Of a DNA stretch of 64,000 bases, positions 21,497-32,972 are shown piece after piece (position 1 is the stretch's first letter; each line of letters opens with the position of its first letter). The stretch comes from Letharia columbiana. Lineage: Eukaryota; Ascomycota; Lecanoromycetes; Lecanorales; Parmeliaceae. The translations under genes and the position numbers were made by a program. The notes under the pieces are model-generated. The model did not search any database and was not told the DNA's origin. It was given only the letters and a program-made list of their open reading frames with translations. Location: NCBI RefSeq assembly GCF_014066305.1, contig NW_023501081.1:124001-188000 (forward strand). The letters run 5' to 3'.

Positions 21497-22529
21497 ATGA
21501 AAAGCTCCATATTGATTGGCGTTGCTATAACAGGCTGGATGAGAGCCTTACCCTCCGTAGCGGCCCAATGTTCCACCATCGAGGACGTTAGCCTCACGTT
21601 CTACAGCTGGCCAGATAATGGTCCCCCTCCCGGACCGGACAATACGTTCGATTGCGGCCGCGGGAAAGGACTAGAAGATGGCAAACCTATCGCGGGAGGT
21701 AAGTCCGCTGTCATGTTAACCACATCTTCTGAACTCTAATCCATAATCAGTGGATTGGCACGTACGCAGATCCTATTACTTTCGCAACGGCCACCGACAA
21801 CAAGAACCTCCTACAATGTGGCATTGTCTACGTTCCGCTTCTACGCAAGTACTTCCGCAATGAAGACGAGTGCGCAGATTGCAGTAAGTAATAATCATCC
21901 ATCAATGGAACCCCCCAATCCTTTATCACTTACAGCCTCTGCGGCCATGGTACTTCTATAGAGTGCTGGTTACTATGTGGTACTTAGAGACGGATTGGGA
22001 CAATCACAAACTCTATCATATAGATCTATGAACTAGCTTGAACCCAAAGTCCGGAGGAAATCATCAAATCAACTGTGAGAACAACCTTCCTGGAGGATCG
22101 CAGACCATCATCAAGAATCCTCCAGGCAACCTAGCCGTTGATAGTATGCTCTCGCCACCCGCGGAATACTCCATGCTCACTTACGCTGATCCGCTTCACT
22201 AGCAGCGACACCTGTGTACGATGTATCGTCTCATATTTGTCATACGACAGCATACTCCATGCGGATGCGTCCGATTTGTGTTCAGGAGGCGGTGGTGGTG
22301 GTGGTGGAGGGTCCCCACCTTCCTGCACATGGCCCGGGAATTGTCTTAGTATTCGTTCTACTCTTGAGTGCCTTGAGTACAAAGTGACTAATCTTGCTGT
22401 GTACGTGACCCCTGCCAGACGTTCAATGACTGCGACAGAACTAATATCTGTGGTATGAACGGCGTTTGCGTTCCGTCGTCATCAGCCGAAACGTTGGTGC
22501 GCTTTTTGCAGCAAGACTCAGCCCTATGA
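21497..22529 (+). pseudogene. Cys-rich secreted protein, decayed (frameshifts, nonsense)
   Basis: Exon 1 (21497-21698) gives a signal peptide (MKSSILIGVAITG...SVAAQ) and then CSTIEDVSLTFYSWPDN. Later exons give GTYADPITFAT, YVPLLRKYFRNEDECADC, then (21988 onward) DWDNHKLYHIDL, GGNHQINCENNLPGGSQTII, SDLCSGGGG...SCTWPGNC and DPCQTFNDCDRTNICGMNGVC. This order resembles a fungal family of small secreted Cys-rich proteins with WPD, DPxTFAT, DCAQC and DxWTG motifs. Damage: exon 1 and exon 2 phases disagree by one; TGA at 22029-22031 stands where the family is expected to have Trp; a one-base shift follows VYDVSS; and no AG acceptor is found before DPCQ. Several independent lesions favour a pseudogene over a single sequencing error. 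Confidence 0.62.
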
Positions 22530-24004
22530 TTGTCCTACTACAGACAAGACATCGATAAGGCGATGAGATGCACGGAGATGGCTTCCAAATCAGCGCCACG
22601 CCGTCATCGTGGTGTTCCGATCAAGGTATAGTCCGAAAAGATGAATATACCGGCGGTACAAAGCCCTGATGTGGATGGCAATGCTCATCTTGGGCTTGAA
22701 AGCCTTGACCGGCCTTAGCATTGTCATCTTTTAGCATTGCCGTTCGTCCGAGATGTGTGGGTGATCTAAGCATCTAGAACATGCAAGCTGACGAGATCCT
22801 GTCGCACTGGGAAACGGTCGTAGAGTCAAGTTCGAGTCCATCTGGCCTGAGGCGAACTGTCAATCTTGCAAGACCTTACGAGCCTTATGGCTATACCGTA
22901 CAGCTAGCTGAGCTGTCGCTGGTGGGATTTCTGATTTTGTCCAAGCACGAGGTAAGGGTGAACGGCCGTTCTGCCAAAGCTATGATGTTGTGGCGATGCC
23001 AAACACCTATCCTCCGTGCGGGGAACTACACAGATAATCAGGGTTAGCGTGGTGATGACCTGCCAGGGGCGACCTGCTACTTCGCATGTCAAATCTAACG
23101 AATGCCATGATCCCTGCACCCAAAGTAGGTAATGTTGTACATATGTGGAAAAGGTAAATTTCGCAAAGATAAGGTAAAGGGGGGGCCGCCCTCCCGGGGT
23201 TTCACGAGAAGCAGGAACGCGATGCGGGCACACCCATCCAAAACAGAGTGGCAAAAAATCTCCGCAGACCGATAAAGATAGTTGACAGGCAGCCGTAACC
23301 CAATATGGAAGATCGGAGCGACTTTACTAAGAGGATGGGGCCCTTTTGGCGTTCCTTAGGCCATTCGCCTTATCTAAATAGGAAGGTCGCCGGCTCAATT
23401 GATCAAAAGTGGGAAGCGAAAACCCATCGCCGTTTGATATGGAGAGTGTGTGTGGGGGTGGGAAATGCAGCGGAGATGAATGCCGAACCTATCACGAACA
23501 CGGGATTGGCAAAGGTACCGCGGCGCCTCCATGTTGCGATCGCCCCGATCCGAAGTTGATATTTGAACCTTCTCGAATGAGCCTTGGTGGTGAAAAATTA
23601 GCTGACTCCTTGAGGCATAGTGATCTATGCACATTCAGCGGTAGATGAGTCCTTACTCGGAATTAGTCTGTGTAGCGTGTTCGATATCAGTGCCGGCGAC
23701 ACCAGCCTATCTTTCACCCAGGATATCGATCGTATCAGACATGGAGGACTTGATATCCATCCGTCATTTCTCCTCGGGGTTGCAGCAAATGTCTTAAAGT
23801 TTTTTGAAGGAGGGATATTTTTATGTTCTCGGTTAGTAGTCAGAATATGTTGCGTTATCGCCTCGAGACCGTCAGCAAAAGAAAGAATGTCACAGGGAAA
23901 GGCATCAAGTCAGGAGCGATCCCTTCCAATTTGGTGCCTTCGATTTCTTCCAGCCATTCATGCGGGCCTCCTTCGTTGCTACGTCGGGATTTGCTTGGGC
24001 TGCC
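22530..24004. other. intergenic, no gene recognised
   Basis: There are only short frames without domains. A G/C run with gggggggccgccc occurs near 23176. Nothing is called. Confidence 0.4.
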
Positions 24005-24012
24005 TATATAAG
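24005..24012 (+). promoter_or_regulatory. TATA box of the secreted hydrolase gene
   Basis: TATATAAG lies 102-109 bp before the ATG at 24114, the usual spacing for a fungal TATA promoter with a short 5' leader. Confidence 0.55.
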
Positions 24013-24113
24013 ACGGTCGGTCTATCCCCAAGAATCCGTCCGTACGAAGGCCTCGCTTCATCGAAACACAAGTGGAGCTACCGACAATCAAAACCCATCC
24101 TGCTGCAGTCAGA

Positions 24114-25398
24114 ATGTCTCCCTTCTATTCCATTCTGTCCGTCTGGAAGCCTCTCACCACCACCACCCTCCTCATCCTCTCTACCCTCCTCACTGCACCT
24201 CTTGTCACTGCAAACCCAACCTGCACCAACCTCCGCATTCCCCTCACCGCTACCGCCTCCAACGAAGTCTTCCCCATTCCCGTAGGCCTCAACTACAGCA
24301 ACCCCGCCGCCGTCTCGGCCTTTGTTCAAACCGTCCTTGGCGACGCAGGCACAGCATACCCTCTCATCCCAACAACCTTCACCGGCATCGTTGCAGCGCG
24401 CTATTGCGAGCCCGAGGTCACGATTGCGAATCGCAGTGATGTGGTTCAGCTTTTCATGTCTGGCGTTACGGAAAACAATCTTTATTGGTTTGGATTAGGG
24501 TATCCGAACGGATACGATGGTAATGAGTACTCGACAGTGGATTATGCGTCGAAGCAGGGCTATCCGACGCTAGCGATTGATAGAATCGGGGTGGGAAACT
24601 CGACACATCCGGACCCGATTCTGCAGCAGCAGGTTAATCTCGAAGAAGCGGTCTCACACCAGCTCGTCACCATGCTGAAAGCCGGCACAGCGGTACCTGG
24701 TATGTGCCATCATCCTCTACTCCCTCATCCTACCTCTCAAATGCTACAAAATATCTTGTGGACGCGAATCGGACTGACTTCCAAACCTGTCACCAGGCAA
24801 GACATTCAACCGCATCATCTTCGTCGGCCACTCCTACGGCTCCATCCTCGGCAACGCCCAAGCCACCAACCACCCAGGCGACATCTCCGCCTTCATCCTC
24901 ACGGGCTACGGCGTCTCCATCATCCCCGTCGCCGCCGACCTCCCGCAAACGGTCCCCTTCCCCGCCACCCTCTACGCCCCCCGCTTCGCCGGCTTCGCGC
25001 CCGGCTACCTCGTCACCTCGTCCGAAGCCGGCCGCCGCGCCTACCTGTGGGGCAAACCGGGCTCGTACGACGAGGGCATCTTCGAAATGGACTACGACGA
25101 CGAAGACGTCGTGGGGCTGGGCGAGCTGCTGAGCATCGACGGCGGGCTGAAAGAAGCGCCCGCGTCGACGGCGCCGGTGTACATCATCACGGGCGACAGC
25201 GACGACGTCTTCTGCCTGGCCGCGACCTGCGGTGACGGGCCGAGCAGTCCGCAGGCGCAGGCTTGTGCTTTGTTCCCCAAGGCGGAGACCTGTGAGTATT
25301 TCATCCCCGTGGGCACGGGGCACATGATCAGTTTGCATTATTCGGCGCAAACGAGCTTTCAGAAGTATCATGCCTTTTTGGCGTCGGTGGGGTTTTGA
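24114..25398 (+). CDS. secreted alpha/beta-hydrolase
   Basis: Exons 24114-24699 and 24797-25398, intron 97 nt (GTATGT...CACCAG), phase 1. The product has 395 residues and starts with a signal peptide (TTTTLLILSTLLTAPLVTA). Features of the alpha/beta-hydrolase fold: a nucleophile elbow FVGHSYGS (catalytic Ser) right after the intron, an acid candidate in ITGDSDD, and a late His in GTGHMISLHYSA. Upstream text YPTLAIDRIGVGNS is the strand before the elbow and is typical of this fungal family of unknown substrate. Several Cys pairs suit an extracellular protein. A TATA box lies upstream. The second half is very GC-rich, which opens many antisense frames. Confidence 0.8.
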
Positions 25399-25849
25399 GG
25401 TGAGACATTGGGGACGGGACAGGGGGATGATTCTACTGGTATAGCGGGTTGATGTGTTGGAAAGTTGTAAGATTTGATGTCAGTCAATTATGTAGTCATA
25501 GGGTTGGAGGCGAATAATATCGGTGGAATGCGTTTTGCATCATTACTTTCTGACATGGTTCAAGTCGTCATCATCGTCGAGCATGGAGTTGTAAAGTTAC
25601 TTTACTTTGCTTTTCTGCTCGCGTGATCAATGATAACAGCAAGAGTCATAAGAGCGAATACGGCGAAAATGTGTAATCATACATTATACCTCGAAAGGGG
25701 ATAGCGGCAAGTTGGCAGAGTTGGAGTTGGAGATGGAGAACCCTGTCGATCTGATGACGATGACGTGCATCGCATCATCGCATTTGCCTCGGCGATAAAT
25801 TCCATCAGCTGATCTATGAATAGATTTCATCAGATTCGAGTCTGAAGAC
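25399..25849. other. intergenic, nothing recognised
   Basis: Region between the hydrolase stop and the next TATA box. It contains repeated short TCATCG/ATGATG motifs but no gene. Confidence 0.4.
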
Positions 25850-25860
25850 TATATAATATA
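25850..25860 (+). promoter_or_regulatory. TATA box of the glycine-zipper protein gene
   Basis: TATATAATATA lies about 75-85 bp before the ATG at 25935, followed by a CT-rich stretch (catcttttctcaatact) typical of highly expressed fungal genes. Confidence 0.5.
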
Positions 25861-25934
25861 AACCAGCGTTCATCCATCAGCTACATTATACATCTTTTCT
25901 CAATACTATAATCCTACCACTACAAATCTCCAAC

Positions 25935-26692
25935 ATGGCAGCAAACGACTACTACGCCGGAGCGCAGAACTTCCCACCCCACCCTCAAGGCAACCAAGCC
26001 CCACCACCTCCATACAATGCCAACTACGGGCAAGCTCAACAACCTCCGCCACGACCTTCCCCCCAGCCAGAGAGTAAGAGGGATTACTATCCACCAGTAC
26101 CACCACAGCCCGGGGCGCCATGGCAGCAGGCGTACAACAGCCATCATCATCCAAGCCAGCATTACTATGGCAGTTCGCATTCGTACCCACCTCAGGTTTG
26201 TCTCCCGCTCCACTGCAAAGCCTACGAGTACGTACGCAAAGCTGACATGTGTCGCCTGACTGCCAGCAACAACAACAACCCCATTCCCAAAACTACCCCT
26301 ACTCCCAACCACCTCCCCCACAATCCAACGGTTACCACCCTCAACAATCGAACGGCTACCCCCCACCACAAAACGGCTACCCACCCCAACAGCAACCACA
26401 AAGTTCCTACTCCGACGACCACCCCCACAAACACCACCACCACCACCGTCAACACGGGAAGAAAGCATCGCACGAGTCCCGCGACAGCTTCCTCGGCGCC
26501 GGCGCCGGCGGCATCATCGGCGACGTGTTGCTAGGGCCCGGCGTCGGGACGCTGGGCGGCGCGGTCATTGGCGCGCTGAGCGGGAATGCGCATGCGAAGA
26601 AGCAGAAGCAGAAGAGTCGGAGTCGGAGTCGGGATAGCAGGACGAGGAGGAGGAGGAGGAGTCGAAGCGGCAGTCGGGATGATGGGTACTGA
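25935..26692 (+). CDS. Pro/Gln-rich protein with glycine zipper and RS tail
   Basis: Exons 25935-26195 and 26267-26692, intron 71 nt (GTTTGT...TGCCAG), phase 0. The product has 228 residues. Layout: residues 1-150 rich in Pro, Tyr, Gln and His (QAPPPPYNANYG, SNGYHPQQSNGYPPPQNGYPPQQQ), a His run, then LGAGAGGIIGDVLLGPGVGTLGGAVIGAL, a glycine-zipper segment that can form a membrane hairpin or amyloid-like core, then Lys/Arg/Ser repeats (KSRSRSRDSRTRRRRRSRS). Such low-complexity proteins are common in fungi and often stress-induced; function unknown. The non-canonical donor GTTTGT is supported by reading-frame continuity. Confidence 0.68.
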
Positions 26693-28701
26693 GGGAGATT
26701 TCTGTATGGGTATGTGAGTTTGTCGGGAAGGGAGGGAGATTGGTGGGGAGGCGATGGGAGGAATTGACTCCTTGTGGCGCTGGTCGTGAGGGGAGGTGGT
26801 CTACGTGTGTACGACTGGTGTTGAGAGATCCTTTACGTGCGTGTTGGCTCATGCTCTCATGATCATGATCTTGTTCTTGCGTAACCAGTCTCGATACCCA
26901 TTCATTCTCCTCTTCCCACGTACCAATTCATACAACGCATACACCAACTCCCCCCCCCTAATCCCACTCTCATCTACATCACCTACAACACACACACCAC
27001 ACACTCGCTTCAAACACCCCCACCTCAATACATTCCGCCAACCATCCATCCATCCATCCAACAATCCCTCCCCTTCCCAACTCCCGCCCTGGGCCACCCC
27101 ATACAACCCCTCCCCGCTTCCCCCTTCCCACTCCCCACTCCCCCACTGATGGGAGGGGGGGGGGGTGTGGGAGGGAGGAGCGCTTGAAAAGAAAAAGGGG
27201 GGGGGGGGGGCCGCTTATTGGGGACCCACTCGTGGAAAGGGCCGCTCGTGGCACGATGACCCGTGCTTTGCTCCTAGTCTTGCCCTTCGTCACGAATTGG
27301 TCTCCTGATGCATCGCCACCGGTGCCTCCACCAGGACCCGCTACTGGATTCGGTATCCCTGGCCCCTCCACCAGCGGCTTCTTTATTATTATTATTATTT
27401 ATTTCTCACCTGAAGATATCACTACCCGCCGGCATGGACCCCGACGACAGGTCCGATTTCATAATCCGTTGTCCGCAGTGTTTGCGAAGGCGGCGTCCGC
27501 CGCGCCGGCCGCTGGTGCCGAACAATGGGGCGGAGCCACCTGCCGCTCGCTGTGCCGCTCCTGCTCGCCCAGATCCGGAGGTGCTGTGTCGCTCGGCAAA
27601 GGTCCGTTTGGGATCATCTGCGGTAATGGCCAGCTGGTTACCTGCAGTGGTTGAAGGGTTCCAACTCCCTGCACCTGCCGCTGGGGCCGAACGAAGACGA
27701 GGGGGTCGGTACCGGCGACGAACTGCGCGCTTGTCGTTGTTCTGCTCTTGGGCGTCCTGGTTTGATGGTGGTGAGCCGGTTGGGGGAGGATGGTTCGGGT
27801 TATCCGTTGTGTTGATATCTCCTTCATTGTTTGACGCAGTTGATTCGGTGAAGCAACCATCTGCTGCCAGTTTAGCGCTTGTTGTTGACTGCTCTTGAGC
27901 AGCCTGATGCGATGGTGGTGAATCGGGTTGGCAAAGAGCGTTCGTTTGGATCATCGTGGAAGGCCCGACGCATCGACTGCTGCTCCTCCAGCATTCCCAA
28001 TGGCTCTTTCGTCTCGGGAGAGGATACGGGTTATTAGAAGAGTGAAGACCATGAAGGCTACAATGCGGCACTTTAAATCTGAAGTCATTGCTGCTGTGGA
28101 GAAGCGTCAAGAGCTCTGGTGACTTCACGCTGGAGAGTGTAACATGGACTGCAGAGAAATGAGAGGTGGTTATGATTTTGAGCCATACGTAGTTCGCATC
28201 TTTTTTGGGTCCATAATGTAGTCTCGCCAGAATCCTGGAATGAACTGATGGCGTGGGTCTCGTAGTGACGCGTTATATGACAAGTTGACTCTGTGTGCGA
28301 CATGATGATAGAACACCGTCTCGGTATGTTGAAAAGTGAGATATGAGACTTGGGATTTTTTTTCCAGGCCATCACTCATCCATAAAACCGGGTGCGGTTC
28401 TGTCACATAGCTATGACAGATATCGACTTCAACAATGGACTACGTAAACATCAACATTGGATCGGTAATCTCAATATTGTTGAAAGGCATGCTCGTCATT
28501 AACTGTTACCGCTGCCTACTTGAGGGGCCCCACCCCCATCCCAAACCCCCTTAAAATTTTCCAAATCATTTTGGGGACCAGTAGCACCAGCCTGTGTCGT
28601 CCATTTCTTGAATTATTCTCTCCTTTACTTTCAACTCCTTTTCTCCTTAGGCCACCTCGCGCCTCTCTTGATTCCTGGCTACACTAACCTTAACGATAAT
28701 C
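26693..28701. other. low-complexity region, no confident gene
   Basis: It contains C-rich tracts (26949-26957, 26990-27140), (CATC)n near 27045-27060, G runs at 27146-27155 and 27198-27210, and a TTATTA run near 27383-27403. A 240-residue minus-strand frame (28128-27406) contains a diverged internal repeat (PPSHQAAQEQSTT and PPSNQDAQEQNND), but an overlapping plus-strand frame of 196 residues is equally open, so neither is called. Confidence 0.35.
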
Positions 28702-29920
28702 ATGGATGATCCCAAGGTTTCCCCATCGGAAATGATGGACAAAGTCGATGAGGCTGCGGCTGCCATGTCTTCTGCCGAAGGGGAGAAGTGTTCTCTTGGT
28801 GGTGAGGTTTTCGAGGGCGTCGATGCTGCCGGCAACTCCGGGCTTGTGGTATGGCTCCAACCTATCAATTTTCAGTCCGGCTGCATTGACGCGTCTGTTA
28901 GAAACATGCTTTCAAATTTAATGAGGTGCCCAGCCCGGTTTCCCAAGATCAAGGCTCGTCCTCCACTACGAAGTTCAAGGCCAAGGCCAAGGACAAGACC
29001 AATTCCAACGTCATTCCCAAGAAGAATAGGAGGCGGAGAGCGCACAGCACTGAGGACGAGGATACGGATTCTGAGATGCCGTCCGACAAAAACAAGACCA
29101 AGTCCAAGGCCAGCTCGAAGAAGGCTGGGAAGAAGAGAGCAGCCGACACTGAGGACGAGGATACGGATTCTGAGATGCCGTCCGACAAAAACAAGACCAA
29201 GTCCAAGGCCAGCTCGAAGAAGGCTGGGAAGAAGAGAGCACATACCCCTGTGGAGGAGGGGTTAGATACTGAGATGGCGTCCGGGATAGGCTCTGCGAAA
29301 AAGAAGCGCGAGGTAACGGTTGTTGCTGAATCGCCATCCTCTGGCATGATGAAGTACGATATGGCCAACTACCAACTGTACAACCCAGCAATGAAAAATC
29401 GCGGCATCCACGTGGACGAACCGCACTCCACTTTCGCGAAGTACGACTCCTATACCCTGTTCATGGTCCCTGGTAATAAATCCATCGACAAAATCCCTGC
29501 GAAAGGTGTACGCCTGGATGACCTGAATGTTGCTATTGTTATTGAATCTGGAGAGCTGGGCAGGAAGCAACGGAACGAGAATTGGAAGGCGGAATTCGAT
29601 ATAAAGGGGATGGTCCGTGGGTTACGTGTTCCTTTTGGACATGCTGCCAAAGAATTCAGAAGAAGGGAGACGTGGACATCGATGGAAAGGTGCTTAGGGA
29701 TGCTGACGAACGCTGGTACTATCTATGGTACAGAGGCTTGCATCTCCTGTGTGGACAAGAGGGCTCGGTCGGCAAGATTTACTTGAAGCGTCCCTCCTTC
29801 GAAACGGACCACTGTAAGGGATTGACCTTCAAGAAATCCCATAAAGCAATTGTTCAGCTCCCTCGGACAACCCCACCTTCCCTAACCTACCTGCATTTAC
29901 GAAACTACCTCGTGAGTTGA
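28702..29920 (+). CDS. Lys-rich protein with tandem repeat; frame break near 29650
   Basis: Exon 28702-28848 (MDDPKVSPSEMMDKVDEAAAA...) joins exon 28926 onward across a 77-nt intron (GTATGG...ATGAG), phase 0. Then comes a basic/acidic region with two exact copies of a 33-residue unit (99 bp, from 29049 and 29148; DKNKTKSKASSKKAGKKRA), a nuclear-localisation-like stretch, and a globular part (MMKYDMANYQLYNPAMKNRG...YTLFMVPGNKSIDKIP...FDIKGMVRGLRVPFGHAA). Around 29650 the protein-like text moves to another frame (KKGDVDIDGKVLRDADERWYYLWYRGLHLL) and ends at 29920. Without the shift the frame stops at 29786. This is a one-base indel, a missed intron or the start of decay. No family recognised. 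Confidence 0.45.
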
Positions 29921-32741
29921 CGGACTTGACTCAGGCTACATCTTCCAACCCCTCCTCCACTCCCGCCAAGGGCGACCCTGCCGCGTCAAGTCATGATAGG
30001 GACTACGGCCTCTACGTCGGCCTCCAAGCCCACGTCGAGCACCAGAAGTAGAAGATACGCTGACACGACTTGATCGTAGTGTCGTCTTGCACATCTGCGG
30101 GGATATGGTGGAGGTAGCTTTCCATAGCAGGCGGATGTGATGCATCTCAGTAGATAAATGCAATCATCATATCAGCCACAAAACTAATGCTTTTTAAGAA
30201 GAATTAAAGCGTGCTTTAAAGCTTTAAATCTTAGCGGATCTTGATTAGAATAGCCCACTCGTCTTATTCTCGCTATTCTTTACTAAAGAGATATTTAAAA
30301 CTATTACGCGAAATATTAATGTATACGCTATATAGTAGCTTATTATATTACGAGAACGAGACTCTATTAAATCGAAGCTTCCAGAAAATAACATAAATTA
30401 GCGAGCTTGATGGGCTATTAATATAGTCGAAATTAAGATATTTATAGAGTATCTCGTTTATATAGATATTTATTAGAAAGGCGAGATCGTAGACTATTAA
30501 AATAAGGATATATTTTATAATACGTATTCTCTTATTATAGTAAGGTAGTTAATTATACTAATCTATCTCCTAGACTTCGTATATACCTTATAGTTATTTA
30601 TGGCTTAAAATAGATTTACTTAATTATAGCGATTTTTTTATATTAGTTCTTTAAGCGATAATACGCCTACGGAGCTTATAGAAGAAGAGGTGAAAGTAAT
30701 AATCGAGTAAGAATTAAAGTCTTAGAAGCTTTAGTAATAGCATAAAATAGAGCCTCTTTTAACTTCTTTTAGAAATTACTATTAGAAGTATTAAAGGCTT
30801 AATAGTAATATCGCTATCGATAAGATAATAATATAATTTTTCGAACGATTAAAGCATATCGTTAATATAAGAAATAAGCCTATCAAACGAGGGTATAAAT
30901 TCTAGGCTCTCTATAAGGCTGAGTATATATATAACTTTATATACTACTTACGTATTTTGAAGACTAGCGAGCTAAAACCACGTGAAATGCTAATAGCTAT
31001 CGAATCTATAGTATATTAGCTTACGCTTATACTATCTCCTCTATTCTTTAATAAGATATATACTCTTTATCTCGATAACCTCTTCATATCGATTTCATTA
31101 TTTTACGAGTTATGTATTGTGGATATTGAAGTATATAAAACGACTCGTATAAATAATAGCGTCGATTTTCCAGTTATTCTATAGGTTATAAGGGAAAAAT
31201 GAGATTATAAGCTACTCTAAAGAACGCTCGTAGCTATATCGATAGACGACGTATTATATCTAAGCTAAATTAATAATAATACGATACTCTCGCTATCTAC
31301 GATATATATAGTAGATAAAGCGAGTAATATTATTAAGAAATGGCGAAAAAGACTAGATCTTATCTTTATTAATATAAAGGCTATAAGAGAGCTATTTAAT
31401 AAATAGCCTCGGGCGATACTTGAGATTTTTATATTATATTAATGATTATAACTATAATATAGACTTCGTAAATATCGTCGATTAGTATCGCTAGGCGTAT
31501 AAGACTTAGAGAAAGATTATGAGAAATTGGTAATTAATCTTCTATTAAGTACTAAATTATAGCATTATTAATAACTTTAAGATTAAGAGCTATATAGGCT
31601 TTTATTAAAAGAAGAGATAGTATAGAGACTTTAGAATTCGACTGTATAAAGAGTTATTCGCCTTTAAAGAGGATATAGAGATTAATAAGTATACTAATTA
31701 TCTAGATACTAATCGATTTAATAAAATTATTAAATATACACTTATTAAGTTATAGTAGAATCTTATCGTTAAGATAAAGTAGTAAAAGAATTATATTTAA
31801 TATAAGCATAAAAGTAATATGGCCATCGCTCGATCGCGTATATCGAGTCTAAAGAAGCGTATCTTTGATAATTCTTTAAGTTATAATATAAGATCTATTA
31901 ATAGAAAGCGTATATATCGTATCTTATATAATTATATAAACTGTTAAGTCGCTCTATATATAGCGGAAGATAAGAATTATTAAAAGCGATAGTATAGATA
32001 AGTATAGCTATAAAGTAAGCTTATAGTCGTAGTAAGCATATATAATCATATAGAACCACTTATAAAATTAGTATACGGTCCGATTATTCTTCGAATATAG
32101 CTGTTTTCAAGCTTATTTAATAACTATATAATCGTACTTCTTTCATTATTCTTCTTTTATATTTCAACTACCTACCGCCTATTAAGCCATCTTCTTATCT
32201 TTATCTTCTTTCTATCAATTATCGACTATTTCTATCTACTTTCTCTTTCTCTAAAGTATTACTTAGAGTTATTATAGATAGTATAAACTAATAAGAGATA
32301 GTTCTAAAGCTATATGAACCTCCGCCTCATCGTATTTTATTATCTTATTATACTCTACTAAGTTAGTCTCGCGTGCTAAGATCTATCGATAAGTTATATA
32401 ATAAGATATTTCTAATACGATTTAGCCCTTTACGTATATAATGTATAGAGAGTATAGTTATAGAGTACTATTTATCTTATCTTCGTTCTTTATATTTAAT
32501 CTATTAAAGAGTTTTTTTAATAACTTAACATCTAGAGGTTCTACTTAATTTTTAATAACTTTTTAATAAGAAATATACTTATCGTAGATTATATTTAAGC
32601 TAGCATTATTAATCTTTAAAAGTTATTTTATTTCTTAGATTATTATAGCTATATAACTTAAGTCGTAATAATTTTTAATAGAATTAATAGCAATATAGTG
32701 ATATTAGAATCCTACTAGCGTAATTCACCCGAACCCAAAAA
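29921..32741. other. AT-rich, RIP-mutated repeat DNA
   Basis: From about 30180 the base composition changes abruptly to TA-rich DNA that keeps CpG (tcg, gcg, cga are frequent) but has very few CA/TG steps. This is the footprint of repeat-induced point mutation, which converts CpA to TpA on both strands. No intact frame remains. A stretch near 31820-31910 still reads MAIARSRISSLKKRIFDNS, possibly the end of a transposase-like protein, but I cannot assign a family. 29921-30180 is unremarkable. Confidence 0.7.
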
Positions 32742-32812
32742 AAAAAAAAAAAAAAGTCTATTTCCCCCTTTTAACAAAAAAAAAAAAATTAAAAAAAAAA
32801 ACATAAAAAACC

Positions 32813-32846
<34 letters not shown>

Positions 32847-32895
32847 AAAAAAAAGCAAAAAAAAAAATAAACCCCCAAACAAAAAAAAAAAAAAA

Positions 32896-32964
<69 letters not shown>

Positions 32965-32972
32965 ATTTTTTC
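32742..32972. repeat. long adenine homopolymer tract with C/T islands
   Basis: Mostly uninterrupted A runs, the longest over 60 nt, with short CCCCC or TTTT islands. It abuts the left end of the inverted-repeat element at 32987. It looks like consensus noise or a failed gap closure rather than real biology. Confidence 0.6.

Noticed and set aside
24790..25371. 193-residue minus-strand frame
   Set aside because: It lies opposite the GC-rich second exon of the secreted hydrolase, which carries the catalytic motifs.
32742..32972. Poly-A tract as a retroposon tail
   Set aside because: It is too long and mixed with C and T islands, has no adjacent recognisable retroposon body, and resembles the garbled stretches at 44.6-45.2 kb, so artefact is more likely.
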